From: Sphingobacteriia bacterium
GTDB taxonomy: Bacteria; Bacteroidota; Bacteroidia; B-17B0; Aurantibacillaceae
DNA length: 45,348 nucleotides
NCBI GenBank assembly: GCA_009927275.1
Contig: RFNG01000131.1
Coordinates: forward strand, 1 to 45,348
Reading direction: 5' to 3'
The notes beneath the pieces are model-generated. The model was given only the letters and a program-made list of their open reading frames with translations. It was not told the DNA's origin and did not search any database. Every line of letters begins with the position of its first letter. The first letter of the stretch is position 1. Below, piece by piece: positions 35,153 to 44,139 of this stretch. The translations under genes and the position numbers were made by a program.

Positions 35153-37504
35153 GTGACCCGCATACGGTTTCTTTATTTTTTATTGTATTTACTAAATGCT
35201 TCTATGGGTGTTTCACAAGACCTTTCGGGTTTTGTTGTAGATGCTTTAAATGGAGATACATTACGTGGAGCGATTGTAAAAGCTGGCGATGTAAAATTAA
35301 CCAGTACCGACCACAAGGGGTATTTTTTGATCCGGGATATTACAACACCTCTAACTATTGAAATATGTTATGCCGGGTATCAAAATTTAAAAACATTTTT
35401 CAGGCCGGGTCAAGACAGTAGCTATGTTACCTACTATTTAAATCCCGATGCTGTACTGGATGAAGTGGTTGTTAGCGCCGGGCGTTTTGACCAAAAACGA
35501 TCTGAGCTAACCGTAAGCATGGATATTTTAAAGCCCGATCTTATTCAACAAAAAAATACTACACAATTGGATCAAATTGTAACACAGGTGCCTGGTGTAA
35601 CGGTTCAAGATGGTCAAGCAAGTATACGTGGCGGCAGTGGATTTAGTTATGGGGCAGGCAGTCGTGTTTTAATGCTTTTGGATGATATGCCCATGATTTC
35701 TGGCGATGCGGGAGATATTAAATGGGCATTTTTGCCAATTGAAACAGTAGAACAAATTGAGGTTATTAAAGGCGCCGCATCCGTTTTATACGGATCCGGC
35801 GCACTTAATGGTATAATACATTTGCGCACACGGTACGCCCGCGATAAACCCTTTACACAATGCTCGGTATTTATGGGCAGTTATGATGCACCACGCAGCA
35901 CCTATAAATGGTGGCCGGGCACATCACAATTTCAGCGTGGTTTTACCTTAACGCATATACAACGTATTAAAAATTCTGATTTTTCATTTAGCGGGCAGTA
36001 TTTTTATGATGCTGGATATAGGTTGTTTGAATTTGAGGAACGCGGTCGTATTAACGTATCATGGAGGTATACGTCTAAGCACATTAAAGGATTAAGTCAT
36101 AAAATATCGGGAGCTGTATTGCAAAACAAGGGCGGCATATTTTATTTATGGCAGCATTACGATTCGGCCTACATACCCCAAAATCGTACTTTGCAAGCAT
36201 TTTACAGCATTAATGCAAATCTTGATAATGTTACTGAATATTTAATTAGCGCGCATCATATCAAGCTGAGTTTACGAAATCGGTATTATTACACCAGTAA
36301 TTTAAGCAGCGCCTCACATTTAGATTATTACGAATTGCAATTTCAAAAACAATGGCATTCCAAATGGGTGTTTAATAGCGGTGCAATTTTAATGCAAAAT
36401 AGAACGCAGTCGCTATCGCTGTATGGAAACCATCTGGGCAAGCAATTTGCATTTTACAATCAAATGGATGCATCACCTTTAAACAGGCTGCATGTTACGG
36501 CTGGATTACGACTGGAGTATGCTACATTAGATTCTGTAAGTACAGAGCACCATTGGTTTGGACAAGCACGTCCCATTGTTCCGGTATTGCGATTAGGCAC
36601 CAATTATCAATTATGGAACGGGGCACATGCACGGGCCTCCTATGGTCAGGGGTATAGGTTTCCCAGTACCGCCGAAAAGTTTGTTAATACAGGAATTAGT
36701 GTTTTAAAAATTTTTCCTAATCCTAACTTACAGGCCGAGCGCGGAGAAAATATGGAATTGGGAATAAAGCAAGGCTTTGCATTTGGAACAATAAAAGGCC
36801 AGTTAGATTTGGCTGCCTTTTGGACCAGGTATTCTAACATGATTGAGTTTGTTTTTAATTACTACAATACCAACCCCAATTTACCTTTAAATGAAAAATT
36901 AAATTATTACGGATTTAGATCTGAAAATTTAGGAAAATCGGATATAAAAGGTATAGAGGCTAGTGCTTCATCGGTTTACCAAAATGGCAATTGGAATATT
37001 CAAACCATGGGCGGGTATACATTTATTAATCCCATAAAGCCTGATTTTAATCCCGTATCTGATACACTGGGTTTAGCACCACCATTTTTAGATGAGCAAC
37101 TTTTAAATACGCTTAAATACCGTAGTAAACATTTATTTAAGTGGGACCTCCAAATTGCCTATAAAAAAATTTCCTGCGGCTGGAGCAGTAGGTATCAAAG
37201 CCGGATTTTAAACATTGACAATCGGTTTATTAAACCCGTATTTTATGAATTGGGAAATGGTTTTGAAGCAGACGATGCGCCCAGCATATTACCGGGTTTA
37301 AAGGCTAATTGGAATGCATTTAGCAAGGCATTTTGGATTCACGATTTTCGTTGCAACGTGCAATTAACACCTGCTTGGACCTTGGCCTATTTAATCAGTA
37401 ATGTTAGTAATACTGAATATCAAAACCGCCCTGGAGATATGCGCGCACCCCGCATGCATCAAATTCAAATTACATTTAAACCCGTTTATAAAAAGACTAA
37501 TTAA
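35153..37504 (+). CDS. TonB-dependent outer-membrane receptor, GTG start
   Basis: The 783-residue receptor has a signal peptide ending ...GVSQ, an N-terminal carboxypeptidase-regulatory-like domain (GFVVDALNGDTLRGAIV), a plug (TQVPGVTVQDG, ASIRGGSGFSYGAGSR, EVIKGAASVLYGSGALNG) and a beta-barrel finishing in QIQITFKP. It imports an unidentified ligand using TonB/ExbBD energy. No SusD-like gene is present; the partner is the T9SS protein upstream. The start is GTG at 35153; an ATG at 35148 is out of frame and stops after two codons, so a lost base near the start is possible but not needed. Confidence 0.9.
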   Translation: MTRIRFLYFLLYLLNASMGVSQDLSGFVVDALNGDTLRGAIVKAGDVKLTSTDHKGYFLIRDITTPLTIEICYAGYQNLKTFFRPGQDSSYVTYYLNPDAVLDEVVVSAGRFDQKRSELTVSMDILKPDLIQQKNTTQLDQIVTQVPGVTVQDGQASIRGGSGFSYGAGSRVLMLLDDMPMISGDAGDIKWAFLPIETVEQIEVIKGAASVLYGSGALNGIIHLRTRYARDKPFTQCSVFMGSYDAPRSTYKWWPGTSQFQRGFTLTHIQRIKNSDFSFSGQYFYDAGYRLFEFEERGRINVSWRYTSKHIKGLSHKISGAVLQNKGGIFYLWQHYDSAYIPQNRTLQAFYSINANLDNVTEYLISAHHIKLSLRNRYYYTSNLSSASHLDYYELQFQKQWHSKWVFNSGAILMQNRTQSLSLYGNHLGKQFAFYNQMDASPLNRLHVTAGLRLEYATLDSVSTEHHWFGQARPIVPVLRLGTNYQLWNGAHARASYGQGYRFPSTAEKFVNTGISVLKIFPNPNLQAERGENMELGIKQGFAFGTIKGQLDLAAFWTRYSNMIEFVFNYYNTNPNLPLNEKLNYYGFRSENLGKSDIKGIEASASSVYQNGNWNIQTMGGYTFINPIKPDFNPVSDTLGLAPPFLDEQLLNTLKYRSKHLFKWDLQIAYKKISCGWSSRYQSRILNIDNRFIKPVFYELGNGFEADDAPSILPGLKANWNAFSKAFWIHDFRCNVQLTPAWTLAYLISNVSNTEYQNRPGDMRAPRMHQIQITFKPVYKKTN

Positions 37505-37517
37505 TTCCAGTTAATAA

Positions 37518-37543
37518 TTAAAACCCATTAAAATGGATTTTAA
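37518..37543. terminator. bidirectional terminator candidate between convergent genes
   Basis: TTAAAA-C-CCAT (37518-37528) pairs with ATGG-A-TTTTAA (37533-37543) around a four-base loop, with one mismatch. It lies between the TonB receptor and thioesterase stops, and the A/T flanks give a T run in both directions. Confidence 0.5.
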
Positions 37544-37569
37544 ATAATGACTTGGTAAATCTTTAAAAA

Positions 37570-38097
37570 TTACCTTTTAGATTTTGCAGATTCAAATAAG
37601 GCGCGCAATTCTGTAGCCTCTTCGGGCTGTATGCGTCCGGCTAATAGCAATGATAATTGCCGCCTGCGAAGCGCAGCTTCATAACGTTTATGTTCTTGTT
37701 CGGTTACTGGTACCAGTTCGGGTACAGGTAAAGGTGTGCCGTTTTGGTCAACGGCAACAAAAGTAAGTATGGCTTCATTACATTTGGTTTTTTCACCTGT
37801 ACTAGGATGTTCAACCCAAACGTCAACAATCACCTCCATGCTGCTGTTAAATGCTCTGCTTACTTTTGCCTCTAAGGTTATAATACTGTTTTGTCGAATA
37901 GGGTGTTCAAATGAAACATGGTTAATAGAGGCCGTTACAACTACCCGGCCGCTGTGCCGTTGCGCAGAAATAGCAGCGGTAATATCAACCCATTGCATGA
38001 GTTTACCGCCAAATAAATTTTGAACGTGATTGGTATCGTTGGGTAATACAAATTCTGTTTTTATGCAATGTGATTCGGCAGGCGTTTTAGATTTCAT
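37570..38097 (-). CDS. acyl-CoA thioesterase (hotdog fold)
   Basis: The 175-residue protein is a single hotdog domain of the cytosolic acyl-CoA thioesterase type: NDTNHVQNLFGGKLMQWVD near residues 20-38 with the catalytic Asn/Asp region, SINHVSFEHPI, then SSMEVIVDVWVEHPSTGEK. It hydrolyses acyl-CoA to free acid and CoA. The C-terminal 40 residues are helical and charged, a common extension. Its start overlaps the end of the HU/SPOR gene by four bases. Confidence 0.87.
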   Translation of the reverse strand: MKSKTPAESHCIKTEFVLPNDTNHVQNLFGGKLMQWVDITAAISAQRHSGRVVVTASINHVSFEHPIRQNSIITLEAKVSRAFNSSMEVIVDVWVEHPSTGEKTKCNEAILTFVAVDQNGTPLPVPELVPVTEQEHKRYEAALRRRQLSLLLAGRIQPEEATELRALFESAKSKR

Positions 38098-39011
38098 GGT
38101 TTTTTAGAAATCCAAACCGATTGATGTAATGCCGTTATGTGACGTGCTTTTTCCGCTGCAACTTCGGGGGTATATTTTTTTTCAGAACATACCCGTATTA
38201 AGGTGTTTACCATTTCAAATCGAATCGGGTCTTTAAATCCAAGGCGCGTTAAATTTTTAGCAAGTTGCTGTGCGTTAAATGCTTCACGAAAAGCACCAAA
38301 AACCAAAATGCAGCTACCCGTTTCGTTAAGAGCGGGGGTGGGTAAAGTTATATTAGTGCTAATTAAATTTGAACAAGCCCTGTAGGGTTGCAGTGGAGGT
38401 GTTGTAATTAAATTATTTTGAAATTGGGCCGGTTCATTGCTTGTTATACCTGCAAAATTTAAATATTGCGGCTGTTTTAAAATCATAAAAGCCAGTAAGC
38501 TGCTAATAATTAAAAAACTTGCTGCAATAGCCGTTTTTAGCAAAGCATTTGAAACTGTCCAAGGTTTAGAAAGTGGTATAATTTTAGCTTCGGGCGGGTT
38601 AAATGCAGCTTGAACGGGTTCAAGACCAAAATGTTCTAAAGACCATAAGCTTGAGATTGCCGGTTCAAAAGCAAGTGATCCATCTAAATTTTGATATAAA
38701 GTTCCAAGACTTGGAATTACTAAGGTTTTACGGGTTTGAAGCAATGTGTTACAATGTGCCGTAAAGGCTTCAATGCGTTGCGTGGCTTCTGCCGGTGAAA
38801 CACTGGATGTTGATATTAAAGCGTGTTTAAGCATTCCATCATCCTGATTAAGCAAGGGATTGAAAGATGGAACTTTTGAGGGCGGGGTAAATACATGAGA
38901 TGCATTTTGTTTGGCGGGCACATGGTGTAATGTAAAACCTCCAAAACCTGGAATGATCACATATTCATGTTCACGCAAAACAGAACATACAATTGTAAGC
39001 AATTGCTGCAT
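38094..39011 (-). CDS. HU-CCDC81 and SPOR domain membrane protein
   Basis: The 305-residue protein has two N-terminal HU/IHF-like segments of the CCDC81 type (EYVIIPGFGGFTLHHVPA and VIPSLGTLYQNLDG), a transmembrane helix at about 180-200 (LLKTAIAASFLIISSLLAFM) and a C-terminal SPOR domain (CILVFGAFREAFNAQQLAKN). SPOR domains bind denuded peptidoglycan at the division septum; the HU-like part would face the cytosol. I infer a role at the septum in Bacteroidota, possibly connecting chromosome or cytosolic factors to the cell wall. A TACTTTTA box lies three bases before its ATG. Confidence 0.82.
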   Translation of the reverse strand: MQQLLTIVCSVLREHEYVIIPGFGGFTLHHVPAKQNASHVFTPPSKVPSFNPLLNQDDGMLKHALISTSSVSPAEATQRIEAFTAHCNTLLQTRKTLVIPSLGTLYQNLDGSLAFEPAISSLWSLEHFGLEPVQAAFNPPEAKIIPLSKPWTVSNALLKTAIAASFLIISSLLAFMILKQPQYLNFAGITSNEPAQFQNNLITTPPLQPYRACSNLISTNITLPTPALNETGSCILVFGAFREAFNAQQLAKNLTRLGFKDPIRFEMVNTLIRVCSEKKYTPEVAAEKARHITALHQSVWISKKP

Positions 39012-39014
39012 GTT

Positions 39015-39022
39015 TAAAAGTA
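39015..39022 (-). promoter_or_regulatory. candidate -7 element abutting the HU/SPOR gene
   Basis: On the minus strand TACTTTTA, then AAC, then the ATG at 39011. The divergent glycosyltransferase gene has the same TACTTTTA plus three bases plus ATG arrangement. Confidence 0.4.
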
Positions 39023-39099
39023 CAAATTTTAATTTAACATAAGCGGTTCTTATATCCTGAGATATTAACTAAGAATCTGAGGATATGAACATTTTTTAA

Positions 39100-39107
39100 T
39101 ACTTTTA
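39100..39107 (+). promoter_or_regulatory. candidate -7 element abutting the glycosyltransferase gene
   Basis: TACTTTTA, then GAC, then ATG at 39111. Together with the element at 39015-39022 it makes a divergent pair of near-identical start regions in a 99-base gap. Confidence 0.4.
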
Positions 39108-39110
39108 GAC

Positions 39111-39827
39111 ATGGTACTTTCTATTGTAATTCCAGCCTATAATGAGGCCACTACAATTCATTTAATACTTGATAAAATACATGCGGTACAGCTTGACGGT
39201 GAATTTAAAAAAGAAATTATTGTGGTTAATGACTGTTCAAAAGATAATACCGCGGATGTTATTGCCACATATGCTTTAAAACACCCCGACTTAAACATAC
39301 ATCACGTTTCACACGACGTTAATAAAGGCAAAGGGGCCGCATTGCACACCGGAATACAATACGCTACAGGTGATTACATAATTATTCAAGATGCCGATTT
39401 GGAATACGACCCCGAAGAATATAACCTACTTTTAAAACCTATACGTAATGGCATGGCAGATGTTGTATTTGGCAGTCGTTTTATGGGAAGCCAGCCACAT
39501 CGCATTTTGTTTTTTTGGCATTCAATAGGTAATAAATGCTTAACATTTTTAAGTAATATGTTTACCAATTTAAATTTAACCGACATGGAAACCTGTTATA
39601 AATTATTTCGTGCCGATTTAGTAAAATCCTTAAAGCTGCGCGAAAACCGTTTTGGATTTGAACCGGAAGTTACTGCTAAAATTGCCCGTATACCAGATAT
39701 TCGTATTTATGAAGTGGGTATTTCATATTACGGAAGAACCTACAAAGAGGGAAAAAAAATTGGCTGGAAAGACGGCTTTAGGGCTGTTTATTGCATTTTA
39801 AAATACGGTTTATTTAAAGCCTCCTAG
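39111..39827 (+). CDS. glycosyltransferase family 2 (polyprenyl-phosphate sugar synthase-like)
   Basis: The 238-residue GT-A enzyme has [28 protein letters not shown], the metal-binding [14 protein letters not shown] (DxD) and [12 protein letters not shown]. It looks like dolichyl/undecaprenyl-phosphate mannosyl or glucosyl transferases. No C-terminal membrane domain is present. It stands alone, facing the SPOR gene, and is not in the main glycan cluster. Confidence 0.88.
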   Translation: MVLSIVIPAYNEATTIHLILDKIHAVQLDGEFKKEIIVVNDCSKDNTADVIATYALKHPDLNIHHVSHDVNKGKGAALHTGIQYATGDYIIIQDADLEYDPEEYNLLLKPIRNGMADVVFGSRFMGSQPHRILFFWHSIGNKCLTFLSNMFTNLNLTDMETCYKLFRADLVKSLKLRENRFGFEPEVTAKIARIPDIRIYEVGISYYGRTYKEGKKIGWKDGFRAVYCILKYGLFKAS

Positions 39828-39870
39828 CACATCAATACAGCGCCTTGCAGGTTTAAAAAACAGAAATTTA

Positions 39871-40467
39871 TTACTTTAAAATTTTAAAAGCATACGATTT
39901 GGCATCGTTTAAATTACGTTTGGATTTAAAAAACACCATTACATAATCTCCTACAGGTAAATCTAAATCAAGCCAGGTGCCATTCCAAGGCACATAATTT
40001 TGTTCTTGATGCAAAACACGATTTCCATTTTGGTTGTAAACGTCCATTCTAAATTCTGGAAAATATTCAATGTTTTGTATCTCTAAAACATCATTAATAC
40101 CATCACCGTTAGGACTAAAAAAAGATGGAACAATGATGTCACAGCCTGCATTTTTAATTTCAAAAACCATTATCGTGTCTTTAACCATACGCTTAGTACC
40201 TGCATACCAAATGTGGCTTATACCTACCAGGTGCAAGCCGGGTTTTATGCCGTTAACCTGAAAGGTATTTTTTTCTCCGGTACTCCATTCAACCCAAATA
40301 CTGTCTTGCGGCATACGTTGTTGCACACTTAAATAAACCGCAGCAGGGTCACAGGTTTTTGCAAAGGTTGTAATTTGAAAACGGGTTTGCGCTTTAAGCC
40401 CCGCTGAGCATAAAATACAAATGATAAAGCCAATACTACGCACAATGTAAAAGTAGTATTTTACCAT
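39871..40467 (-). CDS. small CHU_C (T9SS type B sorting) protein
   Basis: The 198-residue protein has an N-terminal hydrophobic signal (SIGFIICILCSAGLKAQ), one short beta-sandwich domain and a CHU_C/gliding motility-associated C-terminal domain with the diagnostic FFSPNGDGINDVLEI, YNQNGNRV and PVGDYVMVF. That domain usually sits at the end of very large adhesins and directs export by T9SS; here it makes up nearly half of a very small protein. Function unknown. It converges on the glycosyltransferase with 43 bases between. Confidence 0.85.
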   Translation of the reverse strand: MVKYYFYIVRSIGFIICILCSAGLKAQTRFQITTFAKTCDPAAVYLSVQQRMPQDSIWVEWSTGEKNTFQVNGIKPGLHLVGISHIWYAGTKRMVKDTIMVFEIKNAGCDIIVPSFFSPNGDGINDVLEIQNIEYFPEFRMDVYNQNGNRVLHQEQNYVPWNGTWLDLDLPVGDYVMVFFKSKRNLNDAKSYAFKILK

Positions 40468-40485
40468 TTACGTGCTTATATATTG

Positions 40486-40493
40486 TATTTTTG
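40486..40493 (+). promoter_or_regulatory. -7 element three bases before the acyltransferase ATG
   Basis: TATTTTTG (full TAnnTTTG match), then AAC, then ATG at 40497. The in-frame TTG at 40491 lies inside the element, so ATG is the likely start and the mRNA should be leaderless. Confidence 0.55.
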
Positions 40494-40496
40494 AAC

Positions 40497-41426
40497 ATGC
40501 AACCTATTATTGAACCCCAATCTAAATCTGTTTTAGAAACAGAGTTACATTCAGGTTTATGGATTCGCAAAACCAATAACGGAGAAAATGATATTTATAT
40601 TTTTAAAGATCAAGAGGCACCACATGTGTTGTTAGAAATTGGCCGCCTTAGAGAAATTACCTTTAGGGCTGCTGGTGGTGGTACCGGTAAAGCTTTGGAT
40701 TTAGATGAATTTGATAGCGGTCCAAACGCCTACAGGCAGCTTTTGGTATGGAATCCGCGTGATAAGGAAATTGTGGGTGCTTACCGTTTTATGATTTGCA
40801 GTGAAGCACTAATGATACATAATCAACCTTGTATTTCAACAGCTCATTTTTTTAAGTTTAGTACGTTTTTTTTAAATTCAGTTTTACCCAAAACTATAGA
40901 GCTTGGCCGATCCTTTATTCAGCCTGCTTACCAGCTGGCTTCCGGAAGCAGAAAAGGTCTTTACAGCCTAGATAATTTGTGGGATGGACTTGGCGCATTA
41001 TACGTAGATTATCCTCAGCACACGTATTTTTTTGGAAAGGTTACCATGTACACCTCATACCCCAAAGCAGCCCGAGATTTAGTATTAAATTTTATGTTAC
41101 ATTATTTTCCAGATACCGAAAATTGGGCGCAACCTCATCAGCCTATAGCAAACTTTATACCCTCTGTTGCCATACAAAAGCAATGGCAACATTTAAATTA
41201 TAAAAGTGGCCATGCTAAATTATCGCAAGATCTTCGCGCTATGGGCACAGGCATTCCGCCCCTTATAAATGCCTACATGAATTTAAGTCCAAGCATGAAA
41301 ATGTTTGGTACAGCTCTAAATCCTAACTTTGGAAATGTGGAAGAAACCGGAATTTTGGTTCATAGCCCCGATATCTATTCTCAAAAAAAAGACCGTCATA
41401 TTTTAACCTATAAATCCAGGCATTGA
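40497..41426 (+). CDS. GNAT/OlsB-type N-acyltransferase
   Basis: From the ATG at 40497 the protein has 309 residues. ITFRAAGGGTGK, DLDEFD and NPRDKEIVGAYRFM resemble the hemolysin-like/OlsB acyltransferase fold (Acetyltransf_5 type), and ELGRSFIQPAYQ is its usual second motif. In Bacteroidota such enzymes make N-acyl amino acid lipids (ornithine or glycine lipids) from acyl-ACP; that is inference. It shares the TGATG overlap with engB, so they are coupled. Confidence 0.75.
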   Translation: MQPIIEPQSKSVLETELHSGLWIRKTNNGENDIYIFKDQEAPHVLLEIGRLREITFRAAGGGTGKALDLDEFDSGPNAYRQLLVWNPRDKEIVGAYRFMICSEALMIHNQPCISTAHFFKFSTFFLNSVLPKTIELGRSFIQPAYQLASGSRKGLYSLDNLWDGLGALYVDYPQHTYFFGKVTMYTSYPKAARDLVLNFMLHYFPDTENWAQPHQPIANFIPSVAIQKQWQHLNYKSGHAKLSQDLRAMGTGIPPLINAYMNLSPSMKMFGTALNPNFGNVEETGILVHSPDIYSQKKDRHILTYKSRH

Positions 41427-42034
41427 TGTTACGTATTACTTCTTGCCGTTTTTTACTTAGCAGCACCGATGTAAAAAAAATGGGCCCACACCCGGCTTTT
41501 GAATTTGCATTTATTGGACGGAGTAATGTCGGCAAATCTTCATTAATTAATGCACTAACACAGCGCAAAAATTTAGCTAAAACATCTGCTACGCCGGGAA
41601 AAACAGCATTAATTAATGTTTTTAAAATTAACGAGAAGTGGAATTTGGTTGATTTACCGGGTTACGGTTTTGCTAAACGCAGCAAATCAGAACAACAAAA
41701 ATTTACAAATCTTATACAGCATTATTGTACCGAACGCCACGTTTTAACCTGTTTATTTATTTTAATTGATATACGTCATGAACTTCAGCAAATTGATGCG
41801 GAGTTTATAACTTGGGTTGTTCAGCATCAATTACCTTTTGCACTTATTTTTACAAAGGCAGATAAATTAGGCAAGCAAAAAGCGGAGGCGCAGCTTAAGT
41901 ATTTTGAACAAAAACTAAATACCATATTGGATGAAGCGCCTAATATGTTTATGTCATCTGCACTCTATAACACAGGTGTATCTGAAATTTTAAATTTTAT
42001 GGGTCATGTAATGCAAGTTCCGGCCCATGAGTAA
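41426..42034 (+). CDS. engB: ribosome biogenesis GTPase EngB (YihA/YsxC)
   Basis: From the ATG at 41426 the protein has 202 residues. G1 is GRSNVGKSS at about residues 32-40, G2/G3 include TSATPGKT and DLPGYGFA, G4 is TKAD and G5 is SSALYNTG. EngB helps assemble the 50S subunit. It overlaps its upstream and downstream neighbours, so the operon is tightly packed. Confidence 0.93.
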   Translation: MLRITSCRFLLSSTDVKKMGPHPAFEFAFIGRSNVGKSSLINALTQRKNLAKTSATPGKTALINVFKINEKWNLVDLPGYGFAKRSKSEQQKFTNLIQHYCTERHVLTCLFILIDIRHELQQIDAEFITWVVQHQLPFALIFTKADKLGKQKAEAQLKYFEQKLNTILDEAPNMFMSSALYNTGVSEILNFMGHVMQVPAHE

Positions 42035-42353
42035 CTGGAAAGCCCTTCAGGATGCTGTTAAAACCCGATTTGGTTCAGAATTGGACCACGAGGCCTTATT
42101 ATTTATTATTGGATTACAAGAACTGGCACAGGTAAATCGCAGTTTTAAAAAACAGGAAAAATTAGAAATCATGCATATTGCGGTATGTGTTCTGCTTGCA
42201 CCTTATGGGTTTTATAAATATACGGGCCGTGACGCAGACGGTTGGCCACATTTTGAATCTCTAAAATCTTTACCCAATTTAACGCCAAAGCAACAACATC
42301 GATTAATAACCGAGGCTATGTTGCACTATTTTACAAATCAGGAATTAATTTAA
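42027..42353 (+). CDS. conserved hypothetical protein
   Basis: The 108-residue protein overlaps engB by eight bases. It is helical and soluble with no signal peptide; notable segments are LLFIIGLQELAQVNRSFKK, MHIAVCVLLAPYGFYKY and DADGWPHFE. I do not recognise a named family. Genes of this size and feel (charged, with FYKYTGRDADGWPH) are common next to engB in Bacteroidota, so a role tied to ribosome assembly is possible but only from position. Confidence 0.6.
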   Translation: MSNWKALQDAVKTRFGSELDHEALLFIIGLQELAQVNRSFKKQEKLEIMHIAVCVLLAPYGFYKYTGRDADGWPHFESLKSLPNLTPKQQHRLITEAMLHYFTNQELI

Positions 42354-42439
42354 TTGCGCAATAATTTTATTTTAAAAATGAAATAATTTAGATTACACGT
42401 TCTATGCCAATTCCAAAATGGATGTTTTGTTATAAATTG

Positions 42440-42447
42440 TACTTTTA
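42440..42447 (+). promoter_or_regulatory. candidate -7 element upstream of DUF4197 gene
   Basis: TACTTTTA, then TAAT, then ATG at 42452. It supports the choice of the later ATG over an upstream in-frame ATG at 42404, which lacks a signal peptide. Confidence 0.35.
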
Positions 42448-42451
42448 TAAT

Positions 42452-43165
42452 ATGAAATTAATAATCCTCGTTTTCTGTCTATTGGTTCAAGTTGGTATTA
42501 ATGCTCAAAACCTCATGGATCTTAAAAAAAATGTACAGCAAAAAATTCAACAGCAAGCGGGTTCGTTTTCTGAAGATGAGGCAGCAGCAGCCCTTCGCCA
42601 AGCCCTATCACAGGGAGCAACGTTGGGTGCAGAAGCTGTACACAAAACAGACGGATATTTTAAAAATTTAAAAATTAAAATTCCGCTGCCTGCCGATGCG
42701 CAACAGGCGGAAACCAAAATGCGTAATATTGGACTTGGGGCAAATGTGGATGAGGCATTGCTAAATATTAACCGGGCTGCTGAACAAGCCGGAGCTGCTG
42801 CTAAAGATGTTTTTGTACAAGCCATTCAGGGCATGACCGTAAAAGACGCCATTTCTATAATAAAAGGGGCTTCAGACGCTGGCACACAATTTTTAAAACA
42901 AAATGCCAGTAACGGTTTGTATACTCAATTTAAACCCATAATTGAAGACGCCTTACAGCAGGTTGGCGCCACTAAACATTATGCTGCGCTGGCAACACAA
43001 TACAACCGTATACCAGGAGTTTCTAAAATTAATCCCGATTTAGCAGATTATACCACGCAAAAAGCCATTGCGGGTTTGTTTATTTTAATTGCCGAAGAAG
43101 AGCTTAAAATCAGAAATAACCCTGCAGCACGAAGTACCGAGCTATTAAAAAAAGTATTTCAATAA
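42452..43165 (+). CDS. DUF4197 exported protein
   Basis: From the ATG at 42452 the protein has 237 residues with a signal peptide (LIILVFCLLVQVGINAQ). It shows DUF4197 features: ALRQALSQGATLGAEAV, the repeated helical pairs around IPLPADAQQAE, GMTVKDAISIIKG and a final IRNNPAARSTELLKKVF. It is periplasmic or outer-membrane associated; function unknown. The PrsW gene begins one base after its stop. Confidence 0.85.
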   Translation: MKLIILVFCLLVQVGINAQNLMDLKKNVQQKIQQQAGSFSEDEAAAALRQALSQGATLGAEAVHKTDGYFKNLKIKIPLPADAQQAETKMRNIGLGANVDEALLNINRAAEQAGAAAKDVFVQAIQGMTVKDAISIIKGASDAGTQFLKQNASNGLYTQFKPIIEDALQQVGATKHYAALATQYNRIPGVSKINPDLADYTTQKAIAGLFILIAEEELKIRNNPAARSTELLKKVFQ

Positions 43166-43166
43166 A

Positions 43167-43853
43167 GTGACTTTACTTATTATAGCATTAGCAGCAGCAC
43201 CAGCTCTTGCAATTGCAGTTTTTATTTACTGGAAAGATAAATATGATCCGGAACCTAAAAAACTACTGTATACAAGTTTTGCATTAGGCATGGCATCTTG
43301 CTTGCCGGCTGTACTTTTTACAATATGTTTTAAAGCATTAGGCTTTGATGAAGCGTCACATGATGTTTTATTTTCACTAGTGTCATGCATTATTGCTATA
43401 GGCCTGTCGGAAGAAGGCAGTAAATATCTTATGGTTCGTTATTACGCCTTTAAAAAACCTGCTTTTAACGAGCCCTTTGACGGTATAACCTATTCTGTAA
43501 TGGTATCTTTAGGTTTTGCTACGCTTGAAAATTTTTTATACGTTTTTAAATCTGATAGCCCACTGCAAGTGGCCCTCTTACGCATGATTTTTTCGGTACC
43601 CGGCCATGCTGCGTTTGCAGTTATTATGGGGTATTTTTTAGGTCTTTTAAAAATGGGAAAAACCCATTATGGTTGGGTTGGCTTATTTGCTGCAGCCACG
43701 GTACACGGTATTTTTGATTTCTGTTTATTTAATGCCGAGCAATATTCTGGTTTGATGTTATTCTTTATTGTAGTTTTCTATTTAATGATGCGGTTTTCAT
43801 TAAAAGCTATTCGTATTCATCAGCAGCAATCACCATTTAAAACCCAGCATTAA
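43167..43853 (+). CDS. PrsW-family intramembrane metalloprotease, GTG start
   Basis: The 228-residue protein has about seven transmembrane helices. It carries the family motifs SEEGSKYLMVRYYAF (EExxxK, the first glutamate pair), FATLENFLYVF, PGHAAFAVIMGYF and HGIFDF, which in PrsW and CAAX-type proteases bind the metal. In Bacillus PrsW cleaves an anti-sigma factor; no anti-sigma gene lies here. The start is GTG, one base past the previous stop. Confidence 0.83.
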   Translation: MTLLIIALAAAPALAIAVFIYWKDKYDPEPKKLLYTSFALGMASCLPAVLFTICFKALGFDEASHDVLFSLVSCIIAIGLSEEGSKYLMVRYYAFKKPAFNEPFDGITYSVMVSLGFATLENFLYVFKSDSPLQVALLRMIFSVPGHAAFAVIMGYFLGLLKMGKTHYGWVGLFAAATVHGIFDFCLFNAEQYSGLMLFFIVVFYLMMRFSLKAIRIHQQQSPFKTQH

Positions 43854-43854
43854 A

Positions 43855-44139
43855 ATGGAACATCAAGGGCTTTTAATTTTTATAATAGTAATATTAAGTA
43901 TAGCTGCATTTTTTTTATCAAAGCGTATTGCTCCTAAAGTTAACAATACCCTTGTAATGGTTTTTGAAACTGAAAATCAAATCCGATTTGAGCTGGCTCA
44001 AAATCTGTTACATGAACATCATTTTGAGTTTCAAATTCATACCACAAAAGACGCTATGTTAGCTTTGGGTACTTATCAAATATGGGTAGACAAAACTAAA
44101 GTAGATGCTGTTAAAGCCGTTCTAGAAACTTTTATTTAG
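43855..44139 (+). CDS. DUF2007-like small membrane-anchored protein
   Basis: The 94-residue protein has one N-terminal transmembrane helix (LLIFIIVILSIAAFFLS) and a small soluble domain with ENQIRFELAQNLLHEH and a final beta strand YQIWVDKTKVDAV, which resembles DUF2007 (putative signal-transducing, PII-like fold). It starts one base after PrsW and ends directly against the endonuclease gene on the other strand. Function unknown. Confidence 0.65.
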   Translation: MEHQGLLIFIIVILSIAAFFLSKRIAPKVNNTLVMVFETENQIRFELAQNLLHEHHFEFQIHTTKDAMLALGTYQIWVDKTKVDAVKAVLETFI

